A DNA stretch of 64,000 nucleotides, taken from NCBI GenBank assembly GCA_963855995.1, contig OY979716.1, positions 44,847,213 through 44,911,212 on the forward strand, in the 5' to 3' direction. Origin of the DNA: Muricea muricata (Eukaryota > Cnidaria > Anthozoa > Malacalcyonacea > Plexauridae). A program made the translations under genes and the position numbers. The notes beneath the pieces are model-generated. The model was given only the letters and a program-made list of their open reading frames with translations, was not told the DNA's origin and searched no databases. Of this stretch, positions 34,069 through 43,800 are shown piece by piece (within the stretch, counting starts at the first letter, position 1; each line of letters starts with the position of its first letter).

Positions 34069-34369
34069 TACATTAACATAATGTACATTGTCGTGTCAGA
34101 TGTCATCCAGTAAAAGTTCTTACCAACTTTGGCGTGATTTGACTGAATTTAGCGCAAGTTATAGGCCAATAAAGTCTCAGCCTCGTTCCCATGCTGAGCT
34201 ATACGGGCCTTAATTTTAAACCCCTGTAGCGGCTACCGGTGCGAGTTGCAAAATTGTCAACAACATTTTTTGTGTTCCTGGGGGTCTCTTTAACATTTCT
34301 GGATAGGTGGCTTGTTCTCTTCAAGAAAAGCCCACGGTACTTTGTATCGTGACATATGCTCCCTGACTA
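34018..34369 (-). repeat. Right terminal inverted repeat of the Academ element
   Basis: This is the inverted counterpart of 28093-28290, interrupted by an extra insert of roughly 110 bp at about 34120-34250. The inner part, from TGGCACTTTATTAGGAGAGC onward, overlaps the last coding exon, whose final codons (about 34014-34068) are read from TIR sequence. Confidence 0.8.
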
Positions 34370-35105
34370 TTGCATTCAATGTCAATTTTCTTTTCGGCGT
34401 CCACTTCCAAATGACCTCAAATTTGAACTGGATGTGGTTTTTAAAGTCATTTTGATTTTGAAATGCATTTTAGGATTGAGAAAGACATCCAGGCACAAAA
34501 AATTGAAATAATGAAAGGTTATTTGCAAATATTGCATCATAACAGTAACATGGCTTGCATTCAATGTCAATTTTCTTTTCGGCGTCCACTTCCAAATGTC
34601 TTCAAATTTGAATTGGATGTAGTTTGTAAGGTCATTTTAATTTTGAAAGAAATTTTAGCATTGAGAAAGACATCCAGGCACAAAAAAATTGACATAAAGG
34701 AAGGTCATTTGCAAATATTACATCATAACAGTAACATGGCTTTCATTCAATGTCAATTTTCTTTTCGGCGTCCACTTCCGAATGACTTCAAATTTGAACT
34801 GGATGTAGTTTGTAAAGTCATTTTGATTTTGAAATGCATTTTAGGATTGAGAAAAACACCCAGGCACACAAAAATTGAAATGATGGAAGGTTATTTGCAA
34901 ATATTGCATTATATTATGAGTTGAACAATGCTTGGATTCAAAGTAAATTTTCTTTTCGGCGTCCACTTCCGAATGACTTCAGATTTAAGCTGGATGTACT
35001 TTGTGAAGTCATTTTAATTTTTAAAGACATTTTAAGATTGAGAAATAAGAGCAAACACATAAAAAAGGGAATAATGAGGATTGAGGGCATATACCTCAAT
35101 CTCAA
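34370..35105 (+). repeat. 185-bp tandem repeat array, right part
   Basis: About four more units of the array that starts at 27131. The unit next to the Academ element is almost identical to the left-hand central copies. Later copies carry small indels and substitutions, and the last (about 34921-35100) is strongly diverged, with GAGCAAACACATAAAAAAGG in place of the usual end. The gradient from a conserved centre to diverged edges is what unequal exchange produces. Confidence 0.9.
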
Positions 35106-35110
35106 TTAAC

Positions 35111-36237
35111 AAGTGTCAAGTGGACCAACTGCCAAGTGTGCAGGACAATAGATATTCATTTCCAATACACATTTGCATAATAGGACTTTTTCCTCATAAT
35201 ATTACAAATATAAGCTTAGATGATTGTTGAAAAAACTAGGGTAGTAGGGCAATAAGATAAAACAATAGCTTGCCCCTGGCTCTCAATGTATAGATTGTCA
35301 GTTGTTGACACAGCGGTAGAAATAAAATTTTGAATTAAAGAACAAAATACAAGTAAAAATTAACAGTATATCTTACCTCGATCATCTCCAAAGCCCCGAG
35401 GTACGTCCATTGTAGGTATTAAAATCTTCGCGCGTGTTGTGAACTGAATGACTGAACTTAAATCGCGTCGTCGAATATCGAGCCAATTTCACGCAATTTT
35501 TTATTTCCCTTTCTCTGTCGATAATAAATCAGTATCCTAATATAACACATTTAGTAATTAATTCAATTTTTTTCCATATAAATTAGCATATACGTCTTTA
35601 TTTTTAAATATTCATAGTAGAACAAAACGAACACCACTCTTTGACAGCCGCCATGTTGGAAAAATTCATTGATAACGACGTCATGGGTTTTGAGCGCGTA
35701 TTACGCGACCTAGCAAAAATTCTCCTCTTAACAAAAACTGAAATTAATATAATATAATTATATATCAAAAGTGATATTAATATGACTGACAGCATATATA
35801 CAAAATAGGGTAATAAAAATTTGCACAGCAGGCCGTTTGGCCAATGTCCACAATTCTCTCGCATAAATAAACATCATAAATAAGAATACATAAATATGAA
35901 ATCATCAAGCCAACATTTTAGATGTATTTTTTCGTTGGAAAAGTATGATTTCATGAACTCTGTGATCAAAACAATACAAAAATGCCTGTATCTATGAGAA
36001 CCCCCCCTGCTAAGAGACTTGGACTAGTACAATAATTGTAAATAACACGAAGTTTCCCGGGGGAAAAGATCGATTTTTGATCGTAAATTACAACAAATTG
36101 CAGGTTTTTGGAAGTGACAACATTAAAATTCGAATTCAGCACATAAAACTGCATAGCATCATATCGAGAAAAAGTAGTTGGAAAGCAGGGGCAGCGAAAC
36201 TCATTTTCTAAACGACTTTTGAAGTCACAGAATACAG
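35111..36237. other. AT-rich spacer with dispersed repeat ends
   Basis: No secure gene. Around 35690-35735 lies an inverted match to 25568-25625 (CTCCTCTTAA end, GTTTTGAGCGCG, GCGACC). Around 36080-36220 lies the 3'-end-like repeat also seen at 12770-12955. A CCCCCC run occurs near 36001. Confidence 0.4.
35377..35410 (-). CDS. Possible first coding exon of an unknown gene
   Basis: On the minus strand ATGGACGTACCTCGGGGC opens a short frame (MDVPRGFGDDR) that ends at a good GTAAGA donor. No following exon can be recognised, so this may be chance or the first exon of a dispersed element whose end lies near 35735. It is listed only because start and donor fit together. Confidence 0.15.
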
Positions 36238-37478
36238 CCTACAGTGAAAGCTTTCGTCAAGATTGTCGGCGAGCGATTTCGTTATTGTAGGAGGCGACAA
36301 GATTGATCGGAGAAGAATATGAATCATCAAATACGTCAAGAGCATGAGTTTTAAACAGCAAGACAAATCAAAACACGATTTCCCTGGGTCAACAGAATAG
36401 AGAGAATACTCAAAGACCCCAAAGGCAAAACGAATCAAGTAGTAGTACAACTTCGACACATACTTCAGAAAAATTTCAGAGATCTTTCGCGCCTTACAGA
36501 AGTAATAATCGAGGAAGTCTCAGTTCTACGAGCCAAGAAGCTAAGCCGCCAAAGAAACGAAAGAAACATAATAATGCTGCTCCAGAAATTTAAGCTGCGT
36601 GAAACATGGACTCACACATTTTGTTTGGCTAATCGTGAGCAAATCGTGGCCCCCAGTGTAGTCCTGAAGGCAAGTTTACAACAAGTTGGTTTAGGCCGAA
36701 AAAAGATTTGCTTCAACTGGAAAGCGACTGCAGCAGATGTGAAGACAAAGCTTGAAGAAGTTTATCCAAAGTTAAAAAGTGGGTACAGTGTTCCATTTTT
36801 ACAGGATACAACAGGACTAGGACAAGCCATTGTGTTCATCCGGCCAATACAAATTAACTTAAAATGGTGGCTGGGGTGGCTGTATGACCATCAAATCATT
36901 GATTTGTGCACCTCCACGCCTCATAATTTCAAAGCCTCCCCCATTTTTTAACTTTGGATAAACTTCTTCAAGCTTTTTCTTCACGTCTGCCGCGGTCGCT
37001 TTCCAGTTGAAGCAAATCTTTTTTCGGCCTAAACCAGCTTGTTGTAAACTAGCCTTTAGAGCTACACTGGGGGCCACTATTTGCTCACGATTAGCCTAAC
37101 AAAAAAATGTGCAAGTCCACGTTTCATGCAGCTTAATGTCGGAGCAGCATTATTATGTTTCTTTGGTGACTTAGCTCCTTGGTTTGTAGAACTGAGACTT
37201 CCTAAGTTATTACTTCTGTATGGCACAAAAAGATCTCTGAAATTTCCTAAAGTACATGTCGAAGTTGTACTACTACTTGATTCGTTTTGCCTTTGGCGTC
37301 TTTGAGTATTCTCTCTATTCTGTTGACCCAAGGAAATCGCATTTTGATTTGTTTCGCTGTTTAAAACTCGTGCTCTTGATGTATTTGATGATTCATGTTC
37401 TTTTCCGATCAATCTTGTCGCCTCCCGCAATAACGAAATTGCTCGCCGACGGTCTTGACGAAAGCTTTCACTGTCCGC
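36238..37478. pseudogene. Inverted duplication of a HECT-family N-terminal region
   Basis: Two inverted arms (about 36238-36775 plus, about 37478-36946 minus) encode the same protein piece, joined by a unique hinge of about 170 bp. The better arm is minus: MADSESFRQDRRRAISLLRE, then NFRDLFVPYRSNN, and in the next frame VALKASLQQAGLGRKKICFN, TKLEEVYPKLK-like and GGGFEIMRRGGAQINDL. The plus arm lacks the GGGFE segment but continues GYSVPFLQDTTGLGQAIVFI followed by RPIQ. FRDLFxPYR, AGLGRKK, KLEEVYPKL and GLGQAIxxIRPIQ are the N-terminal signature of cnidarian multicopy HECT ligases. No HECT domain follows. The minus arm starts about 30 bp inside the terminal repeat at 37505-37745, mirroring the element at 2153. 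Confidence 0.6.
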
Positions 37479-37504
37479 CATATTGAAATAAGCATTTTCA
37501 CGCA

Positions 37505-37745
37505 TTTTACTGTAATGAGAATGCCCATATATGGTGCTCTCTTCCGGTTGTCAAATTTTGGTTTCTGAGTGCCATGCCGAATGAAATTTCGTGCCGAATG
37601 AAATTTCATGCCGAATGAAATTTTGTGCCAAATAAAAATCGCCCTAATGCACATAAGCATTCCATAATTTTACAACTAAATGAAATAAGTGCAATTCTGA
37701 ATAGCATAATTCAATAAGTGAATTTTGGCAGATATCACACCTCAT
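37505..37745 (-). repeat. Terminal repeat of a second IS3EU-like family
   Basis: This is the inverted counterpart of 23793-23990, with outer end TATGAGGTGTGATAT on the minus strand at 37745. It contains three near-perfect 17-bp direct repeats (TGCCGAATGAAATTTCG-type) at about 37572-37622 and a weaker fourth unit. It abuts the HECT-like N-terminal frame, whose ATG is at about 37475 on the minus strand. Confidence 0.6.
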
Positions 37746-37839
37746 AAATAGGAGCCTTTAGTATAATTTAAGGTGGTAGTTGTTTAGGCACAATATTTTT
37801 TTGCAGGAAATTTTGTAAATAATGTAGATTGATAAGCGA

Positions 37840-38881
37840 TTGATCGTGTCTTGGCTTCTCCAACGCAGAAAGAGTAAAAGACAGCTTAAGGAAATAGTCA
37901 CTTCTGCAACTTCAGGTAAACGTCCTAGTTATATCACGAAAATTGGTCAGATTGCATTTATTAAAGCCATTTTAATCTGTCTTTGCTGTACACGAGACCG
38001 ATCATTGTGGATGCACCCAAGATCATTCACCTGGATCGAAATGGTGGAGCAAACATGTAATGAGGAGTTATGGCATGTCAATTTTTGAGTCACGAAGGGG
38101 ACATTTACATGTCTGCTGGATTCCATTAATTGAGAAATATACCATCCTGACACCAGTATGTGATTAGCTTTCCACAAGGAGACCAACTGCTGCATGTTAT
38201 TGATGGGTATGAGAGAAAATGGGGGTTTCCAATGTGTGCAGGGGCCATTGATGGCACACTCATCCCAATTTTAGCGCCGACGGAAAGCCACGCAGAATAT
38301 GTCAATAGAAAAGGGTACCATAGCATTATAATGCTAACAGTTGTAGACTGTTATTTGTTCAGGGATGTTGTGATCGGATGGCCGGGAAGTGTACACGACG
38401 CCCATGTTTTTTCAAATTCTGCCATATTTATGAAAGGGAACCAGCAGAAACTCTTTCCAAGTGACCTTACAGAAGTAACTAATGGTGAAGATGTATCACC
38501 GCTCATTCTGGTGGATCCAGCATATCCCCTGTTACCATGGCTCATAAAGGGATATCCACAAAACAACGAGGCACCTAGGCATCAAAAACTCTTTCACTAG
38601 CGATTTAGTCGTGCTAGAATCGCGGTTGAAAATACTTTTGGTAGGTGGAAAGGCCGGTTTACGAGATTTTCAAAACATGTTGACATTGAAGTTTCAACCT
38701 TGGTAATTGTTACTCACACGTCATGCTTATTGCACAATTTATGTGAGCTGCAAAAAAACGACTTACCTCTATGGAGAGGAAATGAAGCCGAGAACGTAGT
38801 TGTGGCACCTGTCGAAGAAAATGTACTGTCTGATGCGGAAAACACTCACGATGCACTGGCAGATTTGTTCTGTACACACTA
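37840..38881 (+). pseudogene. Harbinger transposase (HARBI1-like, DDE_Tnp_4)
   Basis: The transposase acts with a Myb-like partner to excise the element. The N-terminal part at 37840-38085 (KRPSYITKIGQIAFIKAILI, WMHPRSFTWIEMV) is followed by a frame change to 38160, where the catalytic domain begins: KWGFPMCAGAIDGTLIPI (first D), VVDCYLFRDVVIGWPGSVHD (second D), LVDPAYPLLPWLIKGYP. A TAG at 38598 interrupts the frame before SRARIAVENTFGRWKGRF (the catalytic E) and THTSCLLHNLCELQ, ending at 38881. The full D-D-E set is recognisable, so one frameshift and one nonsense codon separate this copy from an intact protein. Confidence 0.8.
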
Positions 38882-39484
38882 ACAGGTTCCAGTTACGAGG
38901 GCAAATTAAACAATAGGCCAGAAGGGATAGAGCTGTAAACGTAGGGGATAGAATCCACAGTAAGGGTTTAAGGGGCCAGGTACCATCTCATTGTCCTTCT
39001 TAGTGAAATGATCACAACAGTTAACCCAAAATAATGTGTTTTCTTTCGCAAAGGACACTCATTACCTTTCACCAGGTAACATTTATGTTGGCAACATTTC
39101 CCCGAAGAAATTACTTCACTAAATCACGTTTATAATTCTTAAGAGCTAGTAGGGACAGAAATGATACTAGGGACCATGAATTGTGCCTGATGACTTTTTG
39201 TTTGGACATAATAATGCCAATAAAGAGAAGAAGCCCATCTAGCCCAGTTAGATGAAACGTTGTAATAACAAACAGCCTATTTATAGGAAAACTTTTCCAA
39301 GATTAAGGTTTCGTGAACTTAACTAACTATACATGTAACACAACTAATATGTTGCTTATATAATATGTTAACGCAAGTTTACCTTTGTAACGAAATATCA
39401 ATGTTGAAATTATAAAAACACTTGCATTTACGTGCTCTGTCTTTTTCTGTTAATTGGAAACGTGGACAACAAAATTGAACAGCT

Positions 39485-40432
39485 TCACAGTTGAAAGTAT
39501 GTTTTGTCCTCGTTGATGCAGCAAGCTGATGTATGCATGGAAGAAACGCTTCCAATATTTTGGTGCTGAATAGATGCATTTAAAAATGGTGGTGTAGTGG
39601 AAGTCGTAGCATGATTTAGTTGGTTGGGGTTCCCTAACATCATGTTTAACATCCTCATCTCATGCTCCCTCTCTTTTTTCCACCACTGATTCTCTAATTT
39701 AATTTGTTCTCTCTGGAATTCATGTTCTTTTTCAATTTTCATTTCTTCCAGCTTTTTGTATCTGTAACCAAAACTAAACCAATTAACTGTTCTTTAGAAA
39801 TCGTTCTTCATCAACCCATTGAGTGGCAGCAGCACTCTCCCCTGACGAGTAAGATTGTCTGGCGTTTGACAAAGTAAATGAAGTAGAGCGCGTTCAGGCG
39901 CATTGTCACTTAAAGGGTTAAATTAAATTGTTGTACAGAACCTTACAAGCCACAATTCACCATGCATAATCACAACTAAACATTTATTGACCTTTCTTAC
40001 AAATGCTTTCCTTAAAAACATCTGGATATTGGGCCTCTTACTTAATGTAACTAATTTTTGAAAGGATTTGTGGATGGAATTTTTTATACATTTATTAGAC
40101 CTAACCAGAAGTACATGTAGTGCTGTGACTCAGTTGAGTTCGTTAGAGTGCTGTACCGGAATCGAAGGGCAGCAGTGAGGCTGAAGTGAAGTATATTCAG
40201 CTTATAAGTTATAACGTACCTTTCAAAATCTTCACTAGCTGCCTTTTTGAACTTATCAAAAACAGCCTCTAAGCTTTTTTCGACTGTACTTTTTCTTTTT
40301 GCCTCTCCAACAGCTTTAGTCTCTCCACTCGCTTTAGTCCCTTCACTTGCTTTAGTCTCTCCACTTTATTTAGCCTCTCCACTTTCTTTAGCCTCTCTAC
40401 TTGCTTTAGTCAGGTTGTCTTCAACCACTTTT
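39485..40432 (-). pseudogene. Harbinger Myb/SANT-like partner protein, C-terminal exons
   Basis: Minus-strand exon 1 (to 40220, GTACGT donor) encodes a Lys/Glu-rich repeat region (TKASREAKESGEAK, stop, SGETKASEGTKASGETKA) and FDKFKKAASEDFER. Exon 2 (39761-39485, CAG acceptor) encodes YKKLEEMKIEKEHEFQREQI and WKKEREHEMRMLNMML, the charged coiled coil typical of the end of Harbinger-associated SANT proteins. The SANT/Myb DNA-binding exon itself was not found upstream. One TAA lies in the repeat. Its convergent orientation to the transposase supports the assignment. Confidence 0.6.
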
Positions 40433-40494
40433 TTATTTTTTAAAACTCTAAATCTGGTGGACATACTATACACTTACCAACTTCTGCTTTGCTT

Positions 40495-41578
40495 AACAAT
40501 TATTGGATGAGGCTGGTATGGGGGTGCATTAGAACCAATATTTTAAGTTCTGGCCAGAACTGAATAAAAGTTCTGGCCGTAACCGACGTTGTTGATGGTG
40601 AACATCTACCATTTCTCCACCACAACATTCTGAGATTTCCAAAATCATAGCTCTCATACACATTATTAAAGACTGCATGAAACATTATGTTCAATTGTTG
40701 ACAAATTACTTAACGCTTAACCTTTTCTTGGTAACCTATTAAATATTGCTACTGGGAGGATTAATAGACGACTTATGATTATAAGCACTTGACTTAGATA
40801 TTCTCCATTATAAGTTGTATAATTTAGTTTGTATTTCAAATCTTTTTGTTTTGCTTATTTACATTGTTCTGAAATGCTATGCAAATTGTTCAACCAGTTC
40901 TGGTTATGGCCATGCTTTTTTTCCATTAACCCTCAAAATTTGACTTCCGGCTGGAACTAACCAGCTGGAACCGAATTCGGGAACCAAGTTTTGGTGTACC
41001 CCTAGCATGATATCAAAAATTATCCAGACCGAGGTCAATCTTATTGGCTGTAAGCTGAGGCGAATAACAATGACCAAGGTCTGGATAATTTTTGTTCATG
41101 CGAAAGCCAAATTCAAAAATTATCTTATTACACAATTATAAATACAGAAGCCTTTAGAGTTTTTTAGGGAAGCCATGCAAAATCACATCTCTACAGACAA
41201 TTTTCAATGTCGTTGTAGGTGCATGGCAAGATATCAAGAATGATTAAACAATCATGATGCAATTAATCTCAATTGTGATTGGCTAAGAACCTGCAGACAA
41301 TTCTCAATGTCTTGCCAACCACAATGACATTGAAAATTGTCTGTATGTGACATCATTTTGAATGGATGGATTCCCTACAAAACTGTATTACTTCTGTATT
41401 TATGAGTGTAATTGTATCATAAAACAATTATTGAATTCAGCATTCACATGATATCATGAATTATCGAGACCTCGGTCAATGTTATCCACCTCAGCCTTCA
41501 GCTTTGGCAGATAACAATTACCTCGGTCTCGATAATTCTTGATATCATGCTCGGCCTCATCCAATAATTATTAATTGT
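40495..41578. mobile_element. Foldback MITE with a nested insertion
   Basis: The ends AATTATTGGATGAGGC (about 40497-40512) and GCCTCATCCAATAATTATT (about 41558-41576) are inverted. Between them, about 40990-41570 forms nested inverted repeats: for example ACAGACAATTTTCAATGTC at about 41196-41214 pairs with an inverted copy near 41325-41345, and AATTATAAATACAGAAG near 41134-41150 pairs with about 41388-41412. A segment at about 40518-40987 has its own hAT-like ends (GGGGGTGCATTAGAACC and GGTGTACCCCTA) and seems inserted just inside the left end. There is no coding capacity. Confidence 0.5.
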
Positions 41579-41940
41579 CTGTAGGTTCATAGCCAATCAT
41601 GATCGAGATTGCATCAGCATTGTATAAAAGTGATAATTATATGTATATCTTACCAGTATTGCTATTAGCCTCATCATCTTCGATAATATCACTGGTGATT
41701 GACCAATAATCGGTATCGGTATCGAGCCGATATTTGCTATATCAGTAGACAATCAGTATCGGTAGTTTTGTACATATTTACCAATTGTGTGAAACCGGTA
41801 GTTGAGAAAATTCAGGCTGTACAAATTATATGCATCGCACGTGAGTGCACGTACAAGCGCTTGTGTCCAGCCATTTTGTATAAAAAATTGAAAATGAAAT
41901 TTGAACTTTAGTACGCTTGCTTCTTATGTGCATGCAGAGG

Positions 41941-41997
41941 AAGTATACGTGCAATTGATCCAATGAACCATTCATTGGATCAATTGCACGTATACTT
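41941..41997. repeat. Perfect 27-bp inverted repeat with a 3-base loop
   Basis: 41941-41967 (AAGTATACGTGCAATTGATC followed by CAATGAA) and 41971-41997 are exact reverse complements separated by CCA. The sequence could extrude as a cruciform or form a strong RNA hairpin. Nearby (about 41698-41765) is a CGGTATCGGTATCG-rich stretch like the ends of some hAT elements, so this may be part of a decayed element. Confidence 0.85.
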
Positions 41998-41999
41998 GC

Positions 42000-42835
42000 T
42001 ATGATTATACTTGCTTGTATCTGCTAGGGACTCAGGGTAAAACCATGACTTCACCCTAAGCAAATGTTGCGTTTTATCAGTATTCTTTTGTGGATGCATG
42101 TCATATATTCATTACTTTTATTACAGTAGCTCACCCAGTTTTCGGACAGTAAAGGTTATTTCGCTATAACTCGCTTTTAGAGGGCACTAAATTTCACCGT
42201 TTGATTGCACAAGGAGTCTACAACCCTGTAGTAAAATGAATAACCGCTGTGCGTTGTTTTACCCGCTTTTATGAGCAAAAACAATACGATCACGTGCCCA
42301 GTTTTCGGACACGGATAAAAGCAGCTGTTTATATAAAGAATAGAAGGTAAAGTTAATTCTTTTTATTGTTTAACACTAATTATTGTTAATACATTTATTT
42401 ATACAATTTCTACAACTAAGACGGCCCTTTCCATCATGTTTTCAACACAACTCTTCACACGTGCTAGTGTCGATTTGAACGTGGCGTCTTTTGTCCCAGA
42501 GGTCATTGTTACAATGTACTGACATGGAATAACAGCCCCTCCTCCATGAGATTGGACTGGTGGCGAAGGGTGAAAACTTTGACAGGGTAGTAGTGTAGAT
42601 TTTTACCGGATTCGACCCAATTCTGCACTGGCTTTGGAGCGATGGCAACTTGTTAAAATTTCTCCATTTTGGGTTAAAAATCACCTTTTGAGCGATGGGA
42701 AAAAACGCTGGCGTCATCACCAAAAAAATCCAAGATGGCGTCGAAAAATTCCTTAGGAAAATTTTTAAGGAATTTTGAAAAAAAAAATCGAGAAAATATT
42801 TTTGCAAAATCCAAGATGGCGGCCAGAGGGATATT
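42000..42835. other. Repeat-like noncoding region
   Basis: CCCAGTTTTCGGACA occurs twice (about 42136-42150 and 42299-42313). A minus-strand open stretch at about 42640-42442 (LSKFSPFATSPISWRRG and VHCNNDLWDKRRHVQI) looks like a peptide I have seen many times in cnidarian gene models and is probably a translated dispersed repeat, not a gene. CCAAGATGGCG occurs at 42729 and again near 42810. Confidence 0.4.
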
Positions 42836-43033
42836 TTATTTTTCTTCTTCTTTAATGTCTTCTTTAACGTTTGGAACCTCGTAAGTTTTTTTTGCTTTTC
42901 TTTCGATGGCAAATTGAAAATTTGTTTCTATCCCATCAGGGTTTTTGACCATGTGTAATCCAAATAAGATTTTTCTTCGTTCGCATACGTCTTTGTTGGC
43001 TTTATTTACGTTTTTGGAAGTTGTGCAACCCAT
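42836..43033 (-). CDS. Small acylated-looking protein, divergent to the collagen-like gene
   Basis: A 65-codon frame starts MGCTTSKNVNKANKD, where MGC is a classic context for N-terminal myristoylation with a palmitoylated Cys, predicting membrane attachment (inference from the motif). The remainder is charged and ends KEDIKEEEK. No family is recognised. It diverges from the collagen-like frame with only 7-22 bp between start codons, depending on which ATG is used, an unusually tight arrangement for animal host DNA. The frame is short, so it could be chance, but the acylation motif at the start is suggestive. Confidence 0.45.
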   Translation of the reverse strand: MGCTTSKNVNKANKDVCERRKILFGLHMVKNPDGIETNFQFAIERKAKKTYEVPNVKEDIKEEEK

Positions 43034-43055
43034 ATTTTTTATGATTATAAATAAA

Positions 43056-43800
43056 ATGTCGTTATTATTCGGTTATTCATCGGAGGTAAAAGAAGGAGAC
43101 CTCGATATGGACAACCATAAAATTATAAATTTACCGGATCCATCAACGAGTTCGGAACCTGTTACAAAAAGTTATGCGGACACACATTATTCTGGTGGTG
43201 GTGGTGGACAACGTGGACCAAAAGGTGATAAGGGAGACACCGGTCCACAAGGACCAAAAGGGGACACGGGACCGCAAGGGGCGAAAGGAGGCACGGGACC
43301 GCGAGGGCCAAAAGGTGATACAGGCACTCAAAGTCCAAAAGGCGACAAAGGGGATGTAGGTTCGCAAGGTCCTACAGGGTCAAAAGGGCCAAAAGGGGAC
43401 AAAGGCGATAAAGGTAGCGGTGGTCCTTCAAAAGGCGACAAAGGAGATACGGGTCCGCAAGGTCCAAAAAGTGATAAAGGGGATACGGGACCTCAAGGGG
43501 ATACGGGCCCACAAGGATCAAAAGGGGACAAAGGCAATACAGGTGCGCAAGGGCTAAAAGGTGACCAAGGAGATACGGGCCCACAAGGGTCAAAAGGTGA
43601 TAAAGGCAATACAGGCGCGCAAGGACCAAAAGGTGATAAAGGCGATACGGGGCCACAAGGTATAAATGCTGATAAAGGATCAAAAGGGGGTACAGGTAAT
43701 CAGGGACCTCCTGGTTCCGGTGGTTTACCCAATACGGGTTTTACAATGCAAGGGGATATTAATATGAAAATAACAAAATTACAAACCTCCCCGACCCAAC
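43056..43800 (+). CDS. Collagen-like protein with phage-tail-fibre-like flanks (cut by gap)
   Basis: The frame starts [16 protein letters not shown] (an upstream in-frame ATG at 43041 is possible). Residues about 15-45 read [20 protein letters not shown] then TKSYADTHY, a motif I associate with phage and virus-like tail-fibre repeats. A Gly-rich linker leads into about 55 Gly-X-Y triplets dominated by [13 protein letters not shown], then [20 protein letters not shown], which again looks like the start of a tail-fibre repeat. The reading frame then runs into 200 N. The triplet region would form a collagen triple helix, without proline-rich animal-collagen composition and with no signal peptide or NC1 domain seen. 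I think this is a virus-like or Polinton-like fibre gene, not an animal collagen. Confidence 0.65.

Larger units (their letters stand above)
28093..34369. mobile_element. Complete Academ-type DNA transposon
   Basis: The ends are TAGTCAGGGAGCATATGT at 28093 and the inverted copy ending CCCTGACTA at 34369. The insertion site in the 185-bp repeat (GGCTTGCATTC) is known from neighbouring units, so the 3-bp TSD TTG (28090-28092 and 34370-34372) is secure. The element is 6,277 bp. TIR homology extends about 190 bp from each end, but the right arm holds an extra insert of roughly 110 bp (about 34120-34250). One five-exon gene fills it. Academ elements are known for 3-4 bp TSDs, an XPG-like nuclease region and a Cys8 zinc finger, all present here. 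One nonsense codon in exon 2 is the only clear lesion. Confidence 0.85.
37760..40440. mobile_element. PIF/Harbinger element remnant with both genes
   Basis: A DDE transposase gene (37840-38881, plus) and a Myb/SANT-like partner gene (40432-39485, minus) lie convergently, the standard two-gene layout of PIF/Harbinger elements. Boundaries are approximate; I did not find terminal repeats or a TWA duplication. Its right side touches a foldback MITE at 40495. Confidence 0.65.

Noticed and set aside
28093-34369. CACTA/EnSpm element, because of the 3-bp TSD
   Set aside because: The termini are TAGTCAGGG, not CACTA, and the protein has the XPG-like region and Cys8 finger of Academ.
27131-35105. A CRISPR array
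   Set aside because: The repeats are 185 bp, directly tandem without spacers, in a eukaryotic context.
43372-43683. Long antisense open frame rich in Leu and Tyr opposite the collagen-like gene
   Set aside because: Gly-X-Y coding gives an automatically open complementary frame with this composition; it has no start context or motif of its own.
43056-43800. An ordinary animal fibrillar collagen
   Set aside because: No signal peptide or NC domain, monotonous [13 protein letters not shown] triplets and tail-fibre-like flanks; also a single uninterrupted exon of triplets next to a divergent ORF.
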